Source: Chryseobacterium indologenes (GTDB lineage: Bacteria; Bacteroidota; Bacteroidia; Flavobacteriales; Weeksellaceae). Taken from it: 64,000 bases of DNA. The stretch is from contig LAZY01000030.1 of NCBI GenBank assembly GCA_001013295.1, forward strand, positions 124,001 through 188,000, given 5' to 3'. The position numbers and the translations under genes were made by a program. Below the pieces are notes generated by a model that was not told the DNA's origin, did no database searches, and worked only from the letters and a program-made list of their open reading frames with translations. Every line of letters starts with the position of its first letter. Within the stretch, counting starts at the first letter, position 1. Positions 44,717 to 53,600 of the stretch are shown piece after piece.

Positions 44717-46108
44717 TTATTTATCCATTCTTACAATTCTCGGCTGAAATGTTCCCAGAATATCCACCAGTTCGCTTTGTGCATTCATCACTTCATTGAT
44801 GTCTTTGTACGCCATTGGTGCTTCTTCTGCATTTCCACCCATCAGTGTAACATTCTTTAGCTTCAGCTCTTTTTTAATGTCATGCTGAGTAAAAAGGCTT
44901 CTGCACTCTCCACGGGAATGTGCTCTTCCTGCTCCATGTGATGCTGAGTTCAGTGAGTCCGGATTTCCTTTTCCACGAACGATGAAGCCTTTCGCCGTCA
45001 TAGATCCCGGGATCATTCCCAATTCATTTTCATTGGCCGGGGTAGCCCCTTTACGGTGAACAATCACTTCTTTTCCGTTGTGGATTTCTTTCCAGGCAAA
45101 GTTGTGATGGTTCTCAATTCTGGCTTTTGCCCTTCCTCCCACTGCTTTCACCAGTCTTCGGTGAATATCATCATGGCAGGCTGAAGCGTAATCTCCGGCA
45201 AGGTTCATCGCCGTCCAATATTCCAGACCAAGGTGTGTACTTAGATCCAGCCAGGCGAACTGTTGTGCTTCTTTTGGCAATGGACACTGTTCTGCAGCCA
45301 CTCGGGAGTAATATTGGGCAATTTCTGCACCTAATCCTCTCGATCCACTGTGTGAAAGTATGCCCAGGTATTTTCCTTTCGGCAATCCGATCTGCAGGTC
45401 TTCTTCTGTGATTTCGACTTCTCCGAATTCCACAAAGTGATTTCCACCACCGGAACTTCCCATTTGCTTGATCGCTTTTCCTTTTAATCTTCTCAAAATC
45501 GGGATCAGATCGAATGTATCCCGGTCAAAAATCTCATGATCTATGTGAGATTTATGGGTTTCATACATCCCGAATTTTGTATGTTCGGCAAGGGCTTTTT
45601 CATATTTGTCCCTGGCTCCTTCAAGATATGAGATCGGGGTATCCAAAATACTCAGGCTCATTCTGCAGCCAATGTCCATTCCTACTCCGTAAGGGATTAC
45701 TGCATTTTCCACAGCAAGCACTCCTCCGATCGGAAGTCCGTAGCCACTGTGGGCATCAGGCATCAGTGCCCCCTGTGTAGAGATAGGCAGTTTCAAAGCA
45801 GTATACAGCTGGTTCTTTGCTTCTTCAGAAATATTGTTTCCAAAGATCTGAAACGAGGCACGCTGTGAATTCAGCATTCTTTTTTCTGTTTTCTTTGATG
45901 AAAGCAAGGTCTCTGCGATTTGCCCGAAGGTTAAATCCTTTTCGAATTGTTCCGGATTTTGCAGGATTTCCTTTAAAAGAGATTTTACATGATGGATATT
46001 TTTGGTTGCAAAATTTCTTTTCATGACCTCCAGAGCAACATTCACGCTTTGATTATTCGGATAGCCCAGTTTTAATATATCTTTTCCTTTTAGTTTTAAA
46101 TTTCCCAT
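44717..46108 (-). CDS. rtcB: RNA-splicing ligase RtcB
   Basis: 463 residues. The ligase motifs are GVGMDIGCRMSLS, GSSGGGNHFVEFGEV, LSHSGSRGLGAEIA and SASHGAGRAHSRGECR; the His of HGAGR is the guanylylated nucleophile, and the Cys of GCR plus several His bind Mn2+. RtcB joins RNA 2',3'-cyclic phosphate or 3'-phosphate ends to 5'-OH ends using GTP. The gene order here (basic protein, rtcB, nucleotidyltransferase, prfH, TPR) points to the RtcB2-type rRNA repair branch. No archease or rtcA gene is adjacent. Confidence 0.97.
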   Translation of the reverse strand: MGNLKLKGKDILKLGYPNNQSVNVALEVMKRNFATKNIHHVKSLLKEILQNPEQFEKDLTFGQIAETLLSSKKTEKRMLNSQRASFQIFGNNISEEAKNQLYTALKLPISTQGALMPDAHSGYGLPIGGVLAVENAVIPYGVGMDIGCRMSLSILDTPISYLEGARDKYEKALAEHTKFGMYETHKSHIDHEIFDRDTFDLIPILRRLKGKAIKQMGSSGGGNHFVEFGEVEITEEDLQIGLPKGKYLGILSHSGSRGLGAEIAQYYSRVAAEQCPLPKEAQQFAWLDLSTHLGLEYWTAMNLAGDYASACHDDIHRRLVKAVGGRAKARIENHHNFAWKEIHNGKEVIVHRKGATPANENELGMIPGSMTAKGFIVRGKGNPDSLNSASHGAGRAHSRGECRSLFTQHDIKKELKLKNVTLMGGNAEEAPMAYKDINEVMNAQSELVDILGTFQPRIVRMDK

Positions 46109-46123
46109 TGTTTTTGTTTTACA

Positions 46124-46870
46124 TTATATGGACGCATCGTCCAGAAAGCTTTCTGCAATCTCTGTTGCAGGCATTGAGCAGTTAAAATATTTCCTGCTTC
46201 TGATAAGATCAGTATCTTCTTTTTTCGTTTTCCATGAATATGACCCGCCGTAAATTGTTTTTTGGGCAATTCCGGCAATTTTATGCTGCCTCAGATAGGA
46301 TTCCAGCTCTGCAGCTTCTTTTTCCAGTTCGAAGTCTACAGGCTTATAATGGGTAATCATATTGGGTCTTATGCGCAGGGTAAATCTCCAGGGTTCGATA
46401 AATTCGTAGTAAGGCACATACATCTTCCTGAAAGAACAATATTCTTCCTGTTTCAGGAAATACTGTCTTTCTCTGGGGGTGAGCCCGACCTTCGGATCAT
46501 TCCATGAATAGGAAGAGATGTGCTTGAGCGTCTGTGCTCTTTCTACATATATTCTACGCCCAAATTTTCTTTTCTTTTTCAGAAACTGGCGGCTTTCGGA
46601 ATACATATAGGTATTGATCTTCTTCAAAATTCCATCGAAAAAGTCTCCGTCCTTGGATCGCATGACATCTTCCCTGACGACAAAGAATCTTACAAATCCT
46701 CTCTGATACGGTTTTTCCAAAGGAATCCATGGGGTATTTCTTTTGATCTCCCAAAGTTCGTTACTCCGTTGATTCTTTTTTCTTATCTGCTTTTCTACAT
46801 CTTTTTTTATTGTTCTTTTTCTGCTTCTCAGACTCCTAAGTCTGTAATACAGAAGGTTATCATTTTCCAT
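46124..46870 (-). CDS. uncharacterised basic protein heading the RtcB-PrfH operon
   Basis: 248 residues, cytoplasmic and strongly basic at its start (YRLRSLRSRKRTIKKDVEKQ, then IRKKNQRSN). A Trp/Pro block (RNTPWIPLEKPYQRGFVRFF) and an aromatic-rich middle (YYEFIEPWRFTLRIRPNMI) follow. I recognise no domain. The charge suggests RNA or ribosome binding. It is the first gene of the five-gene unit, 15 bases upstream of rtcB, and directly follows the hairpin at 46881. Its operon position makes it a candidate sensor or tether for damaged ribosomes; this is inference. Confidence 0.75.
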   Translation of the reverse strand: MENDNLLYYRLRSLRSRKRTIKKDVEKQIRKKNQRSNELWEIKRNTPWIPLEKPYQRGFVRFFVVREDVMRSKDGDFFDGILKKINTYMYSESRQFLKKKRKFGRRIYVERAQTLKHISSYSWNDPKVGLTPRERQYFLKQEEYCSFRKMYVPYYEFIEPWRFTLRIRPNMITHYKPVDFELEKEAAELESYLRQHKIAGIAQKTIYGGSYSWKTKKEDTDLIRSRKYFNCSMPATEIAESFLDDASI

Positions 46871-46880
46871 TGATAAGAGA

Positions 46881-46916
46881 AGTTGGATGTGAGATGTATT
46901 TTTATCTCACACAACT
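46881..46916 (-). promoter_or_regulatory. 5'-UTR hairpin of the RtcB-PrfH operon
   Basis: Read on the minus strand, AGTTGTGTGAGAT pairs with ATCTCACA-tc-CAACT around an 8-base AAAAATAC loop: 13 pairs with a 2-base bulge. The 3' arm ends 10 bases before the start codon of the first gene, so the stem can cover the ribosome entry region or protect the mRNA 5' end. There is no T tract, so it is not a terminator. Confidence 0.65.
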
Positions 46917-46921
46917 TTTAG

Positions 46922-46941
46922 TCAACTAAAATATTAGTTGA
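46922..46941. promoter_or_regulatory. 20-bp palindrome overlapping the operon promoter
   Basis: TCAACTAAAATATTAGTTGA is a perfect 8-4-8 inverted repeat. On the minus strand it contains TATTTTAG, close to the -7 consensus TAnnTTTG, with a TTG 24 bases upstream. A repressor or activator site overlapping the promoter of the RtcB-PrfH operon is plausible. Confidence 0.5.
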
Positions 46942-47060
46942 ATGGATTAATAATAGACAATAACAGTTCTGAAGTATACACCTCATGCTATTTTGTCCTT
47001 AATGACACTAAAAAATTTCGGGGAAACTGAATTTGAGTTTTGAAATATTGCGCAATAAAA

Positions 47061-47088
47061 AACCCGAAATCTTTACGACTTCGGGTTT
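47061..47088 (-). terminator. terminator of a small leader-like RNA
   Basis: AACCCGAA / TTCGGGTT with an 11-base loop; on the minus strand the stem is followed by TTTTTTATT. It closes the short unit that starts at the promoter near 47231 and contains a 25-codon ORF. It ends 190 bases before the first gene of the RtcB-PrfH operon. The rest of the 425-base gap (46942-47060) shows nothing further. Confidence 0.85.
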
Positions 47089-47111
47089 TGATATTGTATT
47101 TTACTATTATT

Positions 47112-47189
47112 CTAAGAATGTACCAAACCGCGAAGCCTTACCACCATAAGGGGTAATCCAACTGTAGAATTCTGATTTGTTCTGAACAT
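47112..47189 (-). CDS. 25-codon leader-like ORF
   Basis: ATG at 47189 and TAG at 47112 give a 25-residue peptide: MFRTNQNSTVGLPLM followed by VVRLRGLVHS. It has a consensus promoter about 40 bases upstream and an intrinsic terminator 24 bases downstream, the layout of an attenuator leader. A CCTTA/TAAGG hairpin lies within it. The peptide is enriched in Leu and Val with three Arg. Alternatively the unit is a small non-coding RNA of about 165 bases and the ORF is chance. No operon with its own promoterless start follows, so what it would regulate is unclear. Confidence 0.45.
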   Translation of the reverse strand: MFRTNQNSTVGLPLMVVRLRGLVHS

Positions 47190-47230
47190 TGCTTCGTTGT
47201 TTTTAAATGGTTAAACTTGATTTTCAGGTG

Positions 47231-47260
47231 CAAATATAAAATTATTTTTTTAATCTCCAA
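47231..47260 (-). promoter_or_regulatory. consensus promoter of the small leader-like RNA
   Basis: On the minus strand TTG (47258-47260) and TATATTTG (47231-47238) are separated by 19 bases, an exact match to the Bacteroidota TTG-N19-TAnnTTTG pattern. Transcription should begin near 47225. Confidence 0.75.
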
Positions 47261-47274
47261 TTCTTTTTAAATCT

Positions 47275-47282
47275 TATTTTTG
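47275..47282 (+). promoter_or_regulatory. -7 element for the lipoprotein gene at 47296
   Basis: TATTTTTG matches TAnnTTTG and lies only 13 bases before the ATG, so the transcript would be nearly leaderless. No -33 TTG is seen. Confidence 0.4.
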
Positions 47283-47295
47283 TGAAAAACAATGT

Positions 47296-48141
47296 ATGCA
47301 TAAAATTATAGTAAGTTTGCTTCCGTTACTTTTTGTAGCATGTAAGAAGGAGAATCCTGTAAAAAAAGAAGAGGTAAAAGCAACTGACAACACCTGTAAT
47401 TCGGCTCATTTCATGAAACAGATTCTTGAACTGGATGAAATGAAAGCTCAGGCTAAATTTCTGGATTCTTTAACTAAAGGAAAAAGTGGAATTGCTTTTC
47501 TGGTAGACAGTACAAAAGTGAACAATGTCTGGAATTACTCGCTTTCAGCCGGATATAATGGCCCGGACCGCTTCGAAACTTATCATATTTTTCATGCTTC
47601 AGGAGATCAATGCAATTCTTTAAAGATTGATGAACCTGTTTCTGGAGAAACCCTTTCTATTGAGGAATGGAGAAAACGCAAAAATGAACCTGTACAAACC
47701 GAATCTTATCTGGCAAAAAGCCTCTACAGCTTACCTGTTGAAAGTCTTCCTCAAGTAGATGTAAAATGGATTGAAACCGATTTTATTATAGATGGATCTG
47801 AGCAATACAGCTGTGGAAATCCTATGTTCAGATATTTTCCTTTAGCCCGATATAAAAATATGGACCTGATTCTGGTTCCTATGGATTGTGGTGATTTCGA
47901 CTACCGCTATTCTCTTCTTACGGTGCTTAATAACAAAATTGTTGGGGAGCTGTATGTAGAAGGGCTTTGGTATGATCCCGGAAAGGATGATAAAATTGAA
48001 GAATTCAGCAGCTATGAAATCAGTAAGACCGGTAAGGTTACTGTAACCACAGAACAAAAGCTTGACGGAAATCTTCAGAAAACAACCCGTACTTATTCAC
48101 AAATTATGGATGATGGAAGTATAAAAACTTTAAACAAATAA
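47296..48141 (+). CDS. hypothetical lipoprotein
   Basis: 281 residues. The short signal MHKIIVSLLPLLFVAC gives a lipobox cysteine at 16, followed by a lysine-rich linker KKENPVKKEEVKATD. The mature domain contains aromatic beta-like stretches and a YSCGNPMFRYFPLARYKNMD block; no family recognised. The divergent small RNA unit begins about 60 bases upstream. A three-codon ATG-TAT-GCA-TAA overlaps the start, probably by chance. Confidence 0.7.
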   Translation: MHKIIVSLLPLLFVACKKENPVKKEEVKATDNTCNSAHFMKQILELDEMKAQAKFLDSLTKGKSGIAFLVDSTKVNNVWNYSLSAGYNGPDRFETYHIFHASGDQCNSLKIDEPVSGETLSIEEWRKRKNEPVQTESYLAKSLYSLPVESLPQVDVKWIETDFIIDGSEQYSCGNPMFRYFPLARYKNMDLILVPMDCGDFDYRYSLLTVLNNKIVGELYVEGLWYDPGKDDKIEEFSSYEISKTGKVTVTTEQKLDGNLQKTTRTYSQIMDDGSIKTLNK

Positions 48142-48210
48142 GCTAAATCCGGATTGATTATTCTAAATTTTATAAACGTAAAGAATCAGAGATTCGAATG
48201 TTTTACTTTA

Positions 48211-48294
48211 GGAGGCTAAGAATAGGGCGGCTTCGCCGCTGATGAAGTGCAGTGGCTATGCATACGTCTCATAAAAATCAATGAAATTGATTCC
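48211..48294 (+). repeat. dispersed structured intergenic repeat, copy B
   Basis: Second copy of the element at 6557. The first hairpin is GCGGC-TTC-GCCGC (48227-48239) with a G-T pair outside; the second is AATCAA-TGAAA-TTGATT (48276-48292). Compared with copy A, the first stem has a completely different sequence but still pairs fully around a three-base loop. It lies in the gap between the lipoprotein gene and the mutase. The remaining sequence to 48380 shows no gene. Confidence 0.75.
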
Positions 48295-48380
48295 ACGAAA
48301 TATTATAACATCAGATTGCATTGAAAATCCATTTCCATAACCATTGACTCTAATCTGTAATGGAAGTGAAAGTTAAAATA

Positions 48381-48420
48381 AATAAGGCTGTTTCTGGTAT
48401 TGAGAAACAGCCTTTATTTT
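48381..48420. terminator. bidirectional terminator
   Basis: AATAAGGCTGTTTCT pairs with AGAAACAGCCTTTATT (one bulged T) around GGTATTG, then TTTTTATT. It serves the mutase gene on the minus strand and the lipoprotein gene on the plus strand. Confidence 0.85.
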
Positions 48421-48437
48421 TTATTATTGGTTTACTA

Positions 48438-50561
48438 TTAAATTTTTGCCAAAAGTCTTTCCAGAATTTCCACGGCACATTTAGGAAGATTGGTTCCAGG
48501 GCCGAAAATAAAGTCGGCTCCATTGGCATAAAGGAATTCGTAATCCTGCTGTGGAATTACCCCTCCTACCACAATGGTAACATCATCTGCTCCTAATTTT
48601 GACAGTTCTTCAACAACCTGCGGAACCAATGTTTTGTGTCCTGCGGCTAATGAAGATACTCCCAGAATGTGAATATCATTTTCTATGGCCTGTTTTGCCA
48701 CCTCTTCCGGAGTCTGGAATAAGGGTGCTACATCGACGTCAAAGCCCATATCTGCAAATGCTGTTGCTACCACTTTCGCTCCTCTGTCGTGCCCATCCTG
48801 CCCCATTTTAGCCACCATGATTCTCGGACGGCGTCCTTCTTCTTCTTCAAACTTCTCAGTCAGGTGAAGGGCTTTTTCAAAGTATTCGTTTTTCCCGGCA
48901 TTCATAGCATATACTCCAGAGATTGTTTTAATGTTGGCTTTATATCTTCCAAAGGTCTCTTCCATAGCATCACTCATTTCGCCAAGGGTAACTCGTCTTC
49001 TTGCCGCTTCAATGCATAATGCCAGTAAGTTTCCTTTTCCTGTTTTAGCACTTTCACGGATGTCATTCAGGATCTGCTCAACAGCTTCTGAGTTTCTTTC
49101 CGCTTTTATATTGTTCAGTCTTTCAATCTGTTTTCTGCGAACTTCTGTGTTGTCAATATCCAGAATCTCAATAGCATCCTGTTTCAATAATGATTTGAAA
49201 GAATTAACCCCAATGATAAATTCTTCGCCACTATCGATCTTTGCCTGTTTTTTTGCCGCAGCTTCTTCGATTCTCATTTTAGGAATACCGGCTTCAATCG
49301 CTTTGGTCATCCCTCCTTCCTGTTCTACCTCATCAATGTATCGCATTGCTTCTTCAATCATTTGCTGGGTAAGGCTTTCTACCAGGTTACTTCCTCCCAT
49401 AGGATCTACTACATCGCATATTCCGCTTTCCTGCTGAAGGATGATCTGTGTATTTCTGGCAATCTTCGCCGAATAATCTGTAGGAAGTGCAATGGCTTCA
49501 TCTAAGGCATTGGTGTGCAGTGACTGCGTTCCTCCTAATGCTGAAGAGAGCGCCTCAATAGCCGTTCTTGTGATATTATTGAAAGGCTCCTGCTCTGTCA
49601 AAGACCATCCTGAAGTTTGAGAATGGGTTCTCAATGCCAATGACTTTGCATTCTGAGGATTGAATTGTTTTAAAAGGGTAGCCCAGATGTATCTGGCTGC
49701 ACGCATTTTCGCGATTTCCATGAAGTGATTCATCCCGATGGCCCAAAAGAAAGATAGTCTTGGTGCAAAGTCATCTACATTCATCCCTGCTTTGATCCCG
49801 GTTCTTACATATTCAAGGCCATCTGCCAGGGTATAAGCCATTTCCAGCACCGGAGTAGCTCCGGCTTCCTGCATATGGTATCCTGAAATGGAAATAGAGT
49901 TGAATTTCGGGATATTCTTTGAGGTATATTCAAAAATATCGGCAATGATCTTCATGGAAGGAGCAGGCGGATAGATGTAGGTATTTCTTACCATAAATTC
50001 TTTCAGAATATCATTCTGGATGGTTCCTGAAAGTTGTTCCTGTTTTACGCCCTGTTCTTCGGCAGCAACGATATAGAAAGACAGAATCGGAAGTACAGCT
50101 CCATTCATTGTCATGGAAACCGAAATCTGATCCAACGGAATCTCGTTGAAAAGAATTTTCATGTCTTCAACAGAATCAATGGCTACTCCTGCTTTTCCAA
50201 CGTCTCCTACTACTCTTGAGTGATCAGAATCGTATCCTCTGTGGGTTGCCAAGTCAAATGCTACCGAAAGACCTTTCTGTCCTGCAGCAAGGTTTCTTCT
50301 GTAAAACGCATTGGATTCTTCTGCGGTGGAGAACCCGGCATACTGGCGGATCGTCCATGGTTTTTGAACATACATCGTGGAATACGGTCCTCTCAGATAG
50401 GGTTCAATTCCTGGAGAAGTCTGTGTTAATGATTCATCTTTTACATCTTTTTTTTCATAAGATGATTTAAGTTCAAGTCCATCTTTTTCAAAGTTATAGA
50501 TTTCTCTCTCCTGAGGTACTACTTTAAAATCCGGCTTTTTCACAGAAATTGTCTTTCGCAT
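48438..50561 (-). CDS. scpA: methylmalonyl-CoA mutase, large (catalytic) subunit
   Basis: 707 residues from the ATG at 50561 ([17 protein letters not shown]); the frame extends 54 bases upstream without family similarity. The N-terminal TIM barrel has [37 protein letters not shown] and [16 protein letters not shown]. The C-terminal B12 domain has [20 protein letters not shown], whose His is the lower cobalt ligand (DxHxxG), and [14 protein letters not shown]. It interconverts methylmalonyl-CoA and succinyl-CoA. No small-subunit gene is adjacent. The accessory GTPase meaB lies at 34964. Confidence 0.96.
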   Translation of the reverse strand: MRKTISVKKPDFKVVPQEREIYNFEKDGLELKSSYEKKDVKDESLTQTSPGIEPYLRGPYSTMYVQKPWTIRQYAGFSTAEESNAFYRRNLAAGQKGLSVAFDLATHRGYDSDHSRVVGDVGKAGVAIDSVEDMKILFNEIPLDQISVSMTMNGAVLPILSFYIVAAEEQGVKQEQLSGTIQNDILKEFMVRNTYIYPPAPSMKIIADIFEYTSKNIPKFNSISISGYHMQEAGATPVLEMAYTLADGLEYVRTGIKAGMNVDDFAPRLSFFWAIGMNHFMEIAKMRAARYIWATLLKQFNPQNAKSLALRTHSQTSGWSLTEQEPFNNITRTAIEALSSALGGTQSLHTNALDEAIALPTDYSAKIARNTQIILQQESGICDVVDPMGGSNLVESLTQQMIEEAMRYIDEVEQEGGMTKAIEAGIPKMRIEEAAAKKQAKIDSGEEFIIGVNSFKSLLKQDAIEILDIDNTEVRRKQIERLNNIKAERNSEAVEQILNDIRESAKTGKGNLLALCIEAARRRVTLGEMSDAMEETFGRYKANIKTISGVYAMNAGKNEYFEKALHLTEKFEEEEGRRPRIMVAKMGQDGHDRGAKVVATAFADMGFDVDVAPLFQTPEEVAKQAIENDIHILGVSSLAAGHKTLVPQVVEELSKLGADDVTIVVGGVIPQQDYEFLYANGADFIFGPGTNLPKCAVEILERLLAKI

Positions 50562-50650
50562 TCCAATTATTTTTGTCTCCGTAAAGTTAATTTTTTTGAA
50601 CGAAACATGAAACACTTGTTAACATTCAGTTTTTCTGAAGTTTATCACAA

Positions 50651-50677
50651 TAAAAAAGCCGGGCAAATACCCGGCTT
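50651..50677 (-). terminator. terminator after the reprolysin-like gene
   Basis: AAGCCGGG / CCCGGCTT with a 6-base loop; TTTTTTA follows on the minus strand. Confidence 0.9.
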
Positions 50678-50699
50678 CCATTTAGTTGTATATGGTTTG

Positions 50700-53600
50700 T
50701 TATTTCTTGATAAGCTTCGTATTGTAAGTATCTTTCTCGTCTTTGATCGTTACAACATACATTCCTTTGATCAATGAAGCAACATTGATTCTCTGTCCGT
50801 CAATCTTACCTTCCTGAACTAATCTTCCGTCAGCAGAGTAGATTTTGTAGTCTGCTTTACCTTTCAGATTTTTCACTTCTACGAAAGTATCTGCAGGGTT
50901 AGGATAGATAGAAACTTCAGATGGTTTTGTACCGTTGGTTTCGTTTACACCAAGAGTTTCTGAGATTTTCACGGTGAAGTCTCTGAATCCTCCAGCTGAA
51001 ATAATACTGCTAGGTCCAGAAGCAACAGAAGGATAACCACAAGGTCCTGATGCAGCATTAAAGAATGTACTTGCGACTCTCATCCTAAGCGTCTTATCTC
51101 CGGAATAAGCTGAAGCCGGTACTGTAAATACAAAAGAACCATCATGATAATCAAATTGGGAAGCATCATCAAACACCGGAACGGCACCATCAGATCCTAC
51201 TCTTTCTGAAGTCTCAAAAATACCATTTCTGTTAAAATCGATCCATACCTGAATCCAGTCATTATATTGTCCGGAAGCATTACCTAAATTTCTGAATGTA
51301 GCAGTATACTGTGTTCCTTTTGTTAAGTTAACTATTTTGCTCGTATCAGCAGAAAGGTCAAGATAAGTTCTTGCAATTGCAGCAACAGAAGTTTCCGAAT
51401 AGTTTAAATTAGCAAGACTAAAACCAATTAATCCACTATAATAAGCTGAATTCAAGTTGTTTCCACCCGTAGTCATCAGACAGTAGTCATAACCTGTTCT
51501 CAGTCCTTTTGTCTTAAAGGCATAATTAGATGAGAACGCTCCAGGAACATTATTTACAACAGTTGCTACCTGTGCCTCATAATTAGTTTCATCCTCAAGG
51601 TTGGACAGGGTTACTGAGCTTGTTGTACTTGTTGTATTCTGCCAAGTTGTCTCCCCTACTTTTCTATAGTTTATTAAATAGGTTGCGCCTGGGAAAGTAT
51701 TCCAAGATAATCTGGCTGAAGTTTTGAAAACTTCCGTATCTAATGCAAAAATACCTGTCGGTGCCGTTGTAGAAGAAGTTGGAGCTGTTGTAACATTCAC
51801 TGTAGGAGATACAGCATAAAACACATTTCCTACAGCAGATATTTTTAATTTAATATTTCCTGTTAAATTTGCCGGCATTTGTGCTGTATAGCTTCCTGTA
51901 TTTGGTGTAGAAGCTACTAACTCAGTCCATGTTGCTCCATTTACAAGATCTGTAGTATATTCAATTTTAACATTTGCAGCATTATAAGGTGCTGCATTTG
52001 TATTGGCTACATCCCATAATATTGTATTGGCAGCATTATTGTAAAGTGTTGTAGAGCCTGTAATTCCACTGAATTTAAATGGTCCATCATTACCTACCGT
52101 AACTGTTGTTTCTAAGGATGAAAGCATTGGTCTTTGTGCATTTGCATCTCTTGCTGTCACTGCATAATGAAGTGTTCTAGGAATATATGAAACAGTTTCC
52201 CAAGTTGCTTTATTAGTAAGTTTTCCGGCCATTACTAAAGGTAAGCTAGGGAAATATCTTTTGCCACTTGCTGTACCAGTAAAAGACCTTGCAATAGAAC
52301 CTTCTGTATTAAAGCCCCAGCCACTATCTCCTGAAATGGAAGCTTTGCTGGTTACAGAGTCATATTGTTCCCAAGTATAATTAATAGGATCTCCTTGAGC
52401 GTCTGTTGCAGATGCTTCCAAATAATAAGGTGTTCCCTTAGGGATAGTATATGCAGTAAGAGCATTAATAACAGGTGCGGTATTGTTTGTTATAATATCT
52501 GCGGTCCCACAAGTAGTCTTAGCATCTAAATTATTTAGAATCTGATTGATAGAAGAATAGTGGAAATAAGCATTAGAGTTAGCCTGTAAATTATCTTGGG
52601 TAATTCCTGCATAAGCCATGATTGTAGTCCCTCCACCTGGCTCAATATTAACTCCAGATCCTTCTGAAGCATGTGAGAAGGTATGGTTTCCGCCCAATTG
52701 ATGTCCCATTTCATGAGCTACGTAATCAATATCAAAGGCATCTCCTAAAGGCTTTGAGTTTCCTGGAGAGGTATACCCAGATCCTTTTCCTCTAGGAACT
52801 GACGTTGTAGGGCTTGTACAAATACATCCGATACAACCTGCATTCCCTCCGCCTCCTGATGCTCCAAATAAATGGCCAATATCATAGTTTGCGTTTGTCA
52901 CTTGGTTTGTAAGATTTTGCTGAAGTTCCAGATTCCATGCACCTGCAGCACCTTGTTGAGCTGCAGAATAAGGATCAGTAGTTGGATCAGTATAAATTAA
53001 TCCCGGTAAATCCTGAACCAAAAGCTTAATTCCAAAATCTTTTTCAAAAATACCATTTACCCTACTCATCGTATTGTTCATTGCGACAAGTGCCACTGCT
53101 TTCTTCTGGTCTTCAGTTGTTGCAACAGGAGCTCCTGGAAGAGACAAGAAATATTGAGTATATTCACCTGTCACAGAAAGAGCTAATCTATATGTTCTAT
53201 ATTTAGTAATAGGGTTTCTGCTGGTAATTCCTACATTAGAAAGATTTTTTTTTCCGTGTGCTTCTAAGGCTTTGATGTCTATATTTTTTTCATCTGTAGC
53301 ACATTCAAATCCATGTAGTCCCTCTGTTCTTTTAGTTTTATAGAAAACACCATAGGTTTGTTTATCTGTAGTGATTGGCTCTATAAATTGAAATACACCA
53401 TCTTTAATAATCATAGACTGCATTTCAGTCGGAGAAGTACTGAATCTTAAATACTTAGTTGGATCATCTACTCCAACTCCCATATAGGATCCCAGTTGGT
53501 ATCTGTCTACCAAAGATTTCTCCATTACAGGATCACTGTATACGGCAAATCTTTCTATTTTTCCTTCTGCTGTAGGTAAAGAAACAATCACTGCCTGCGC

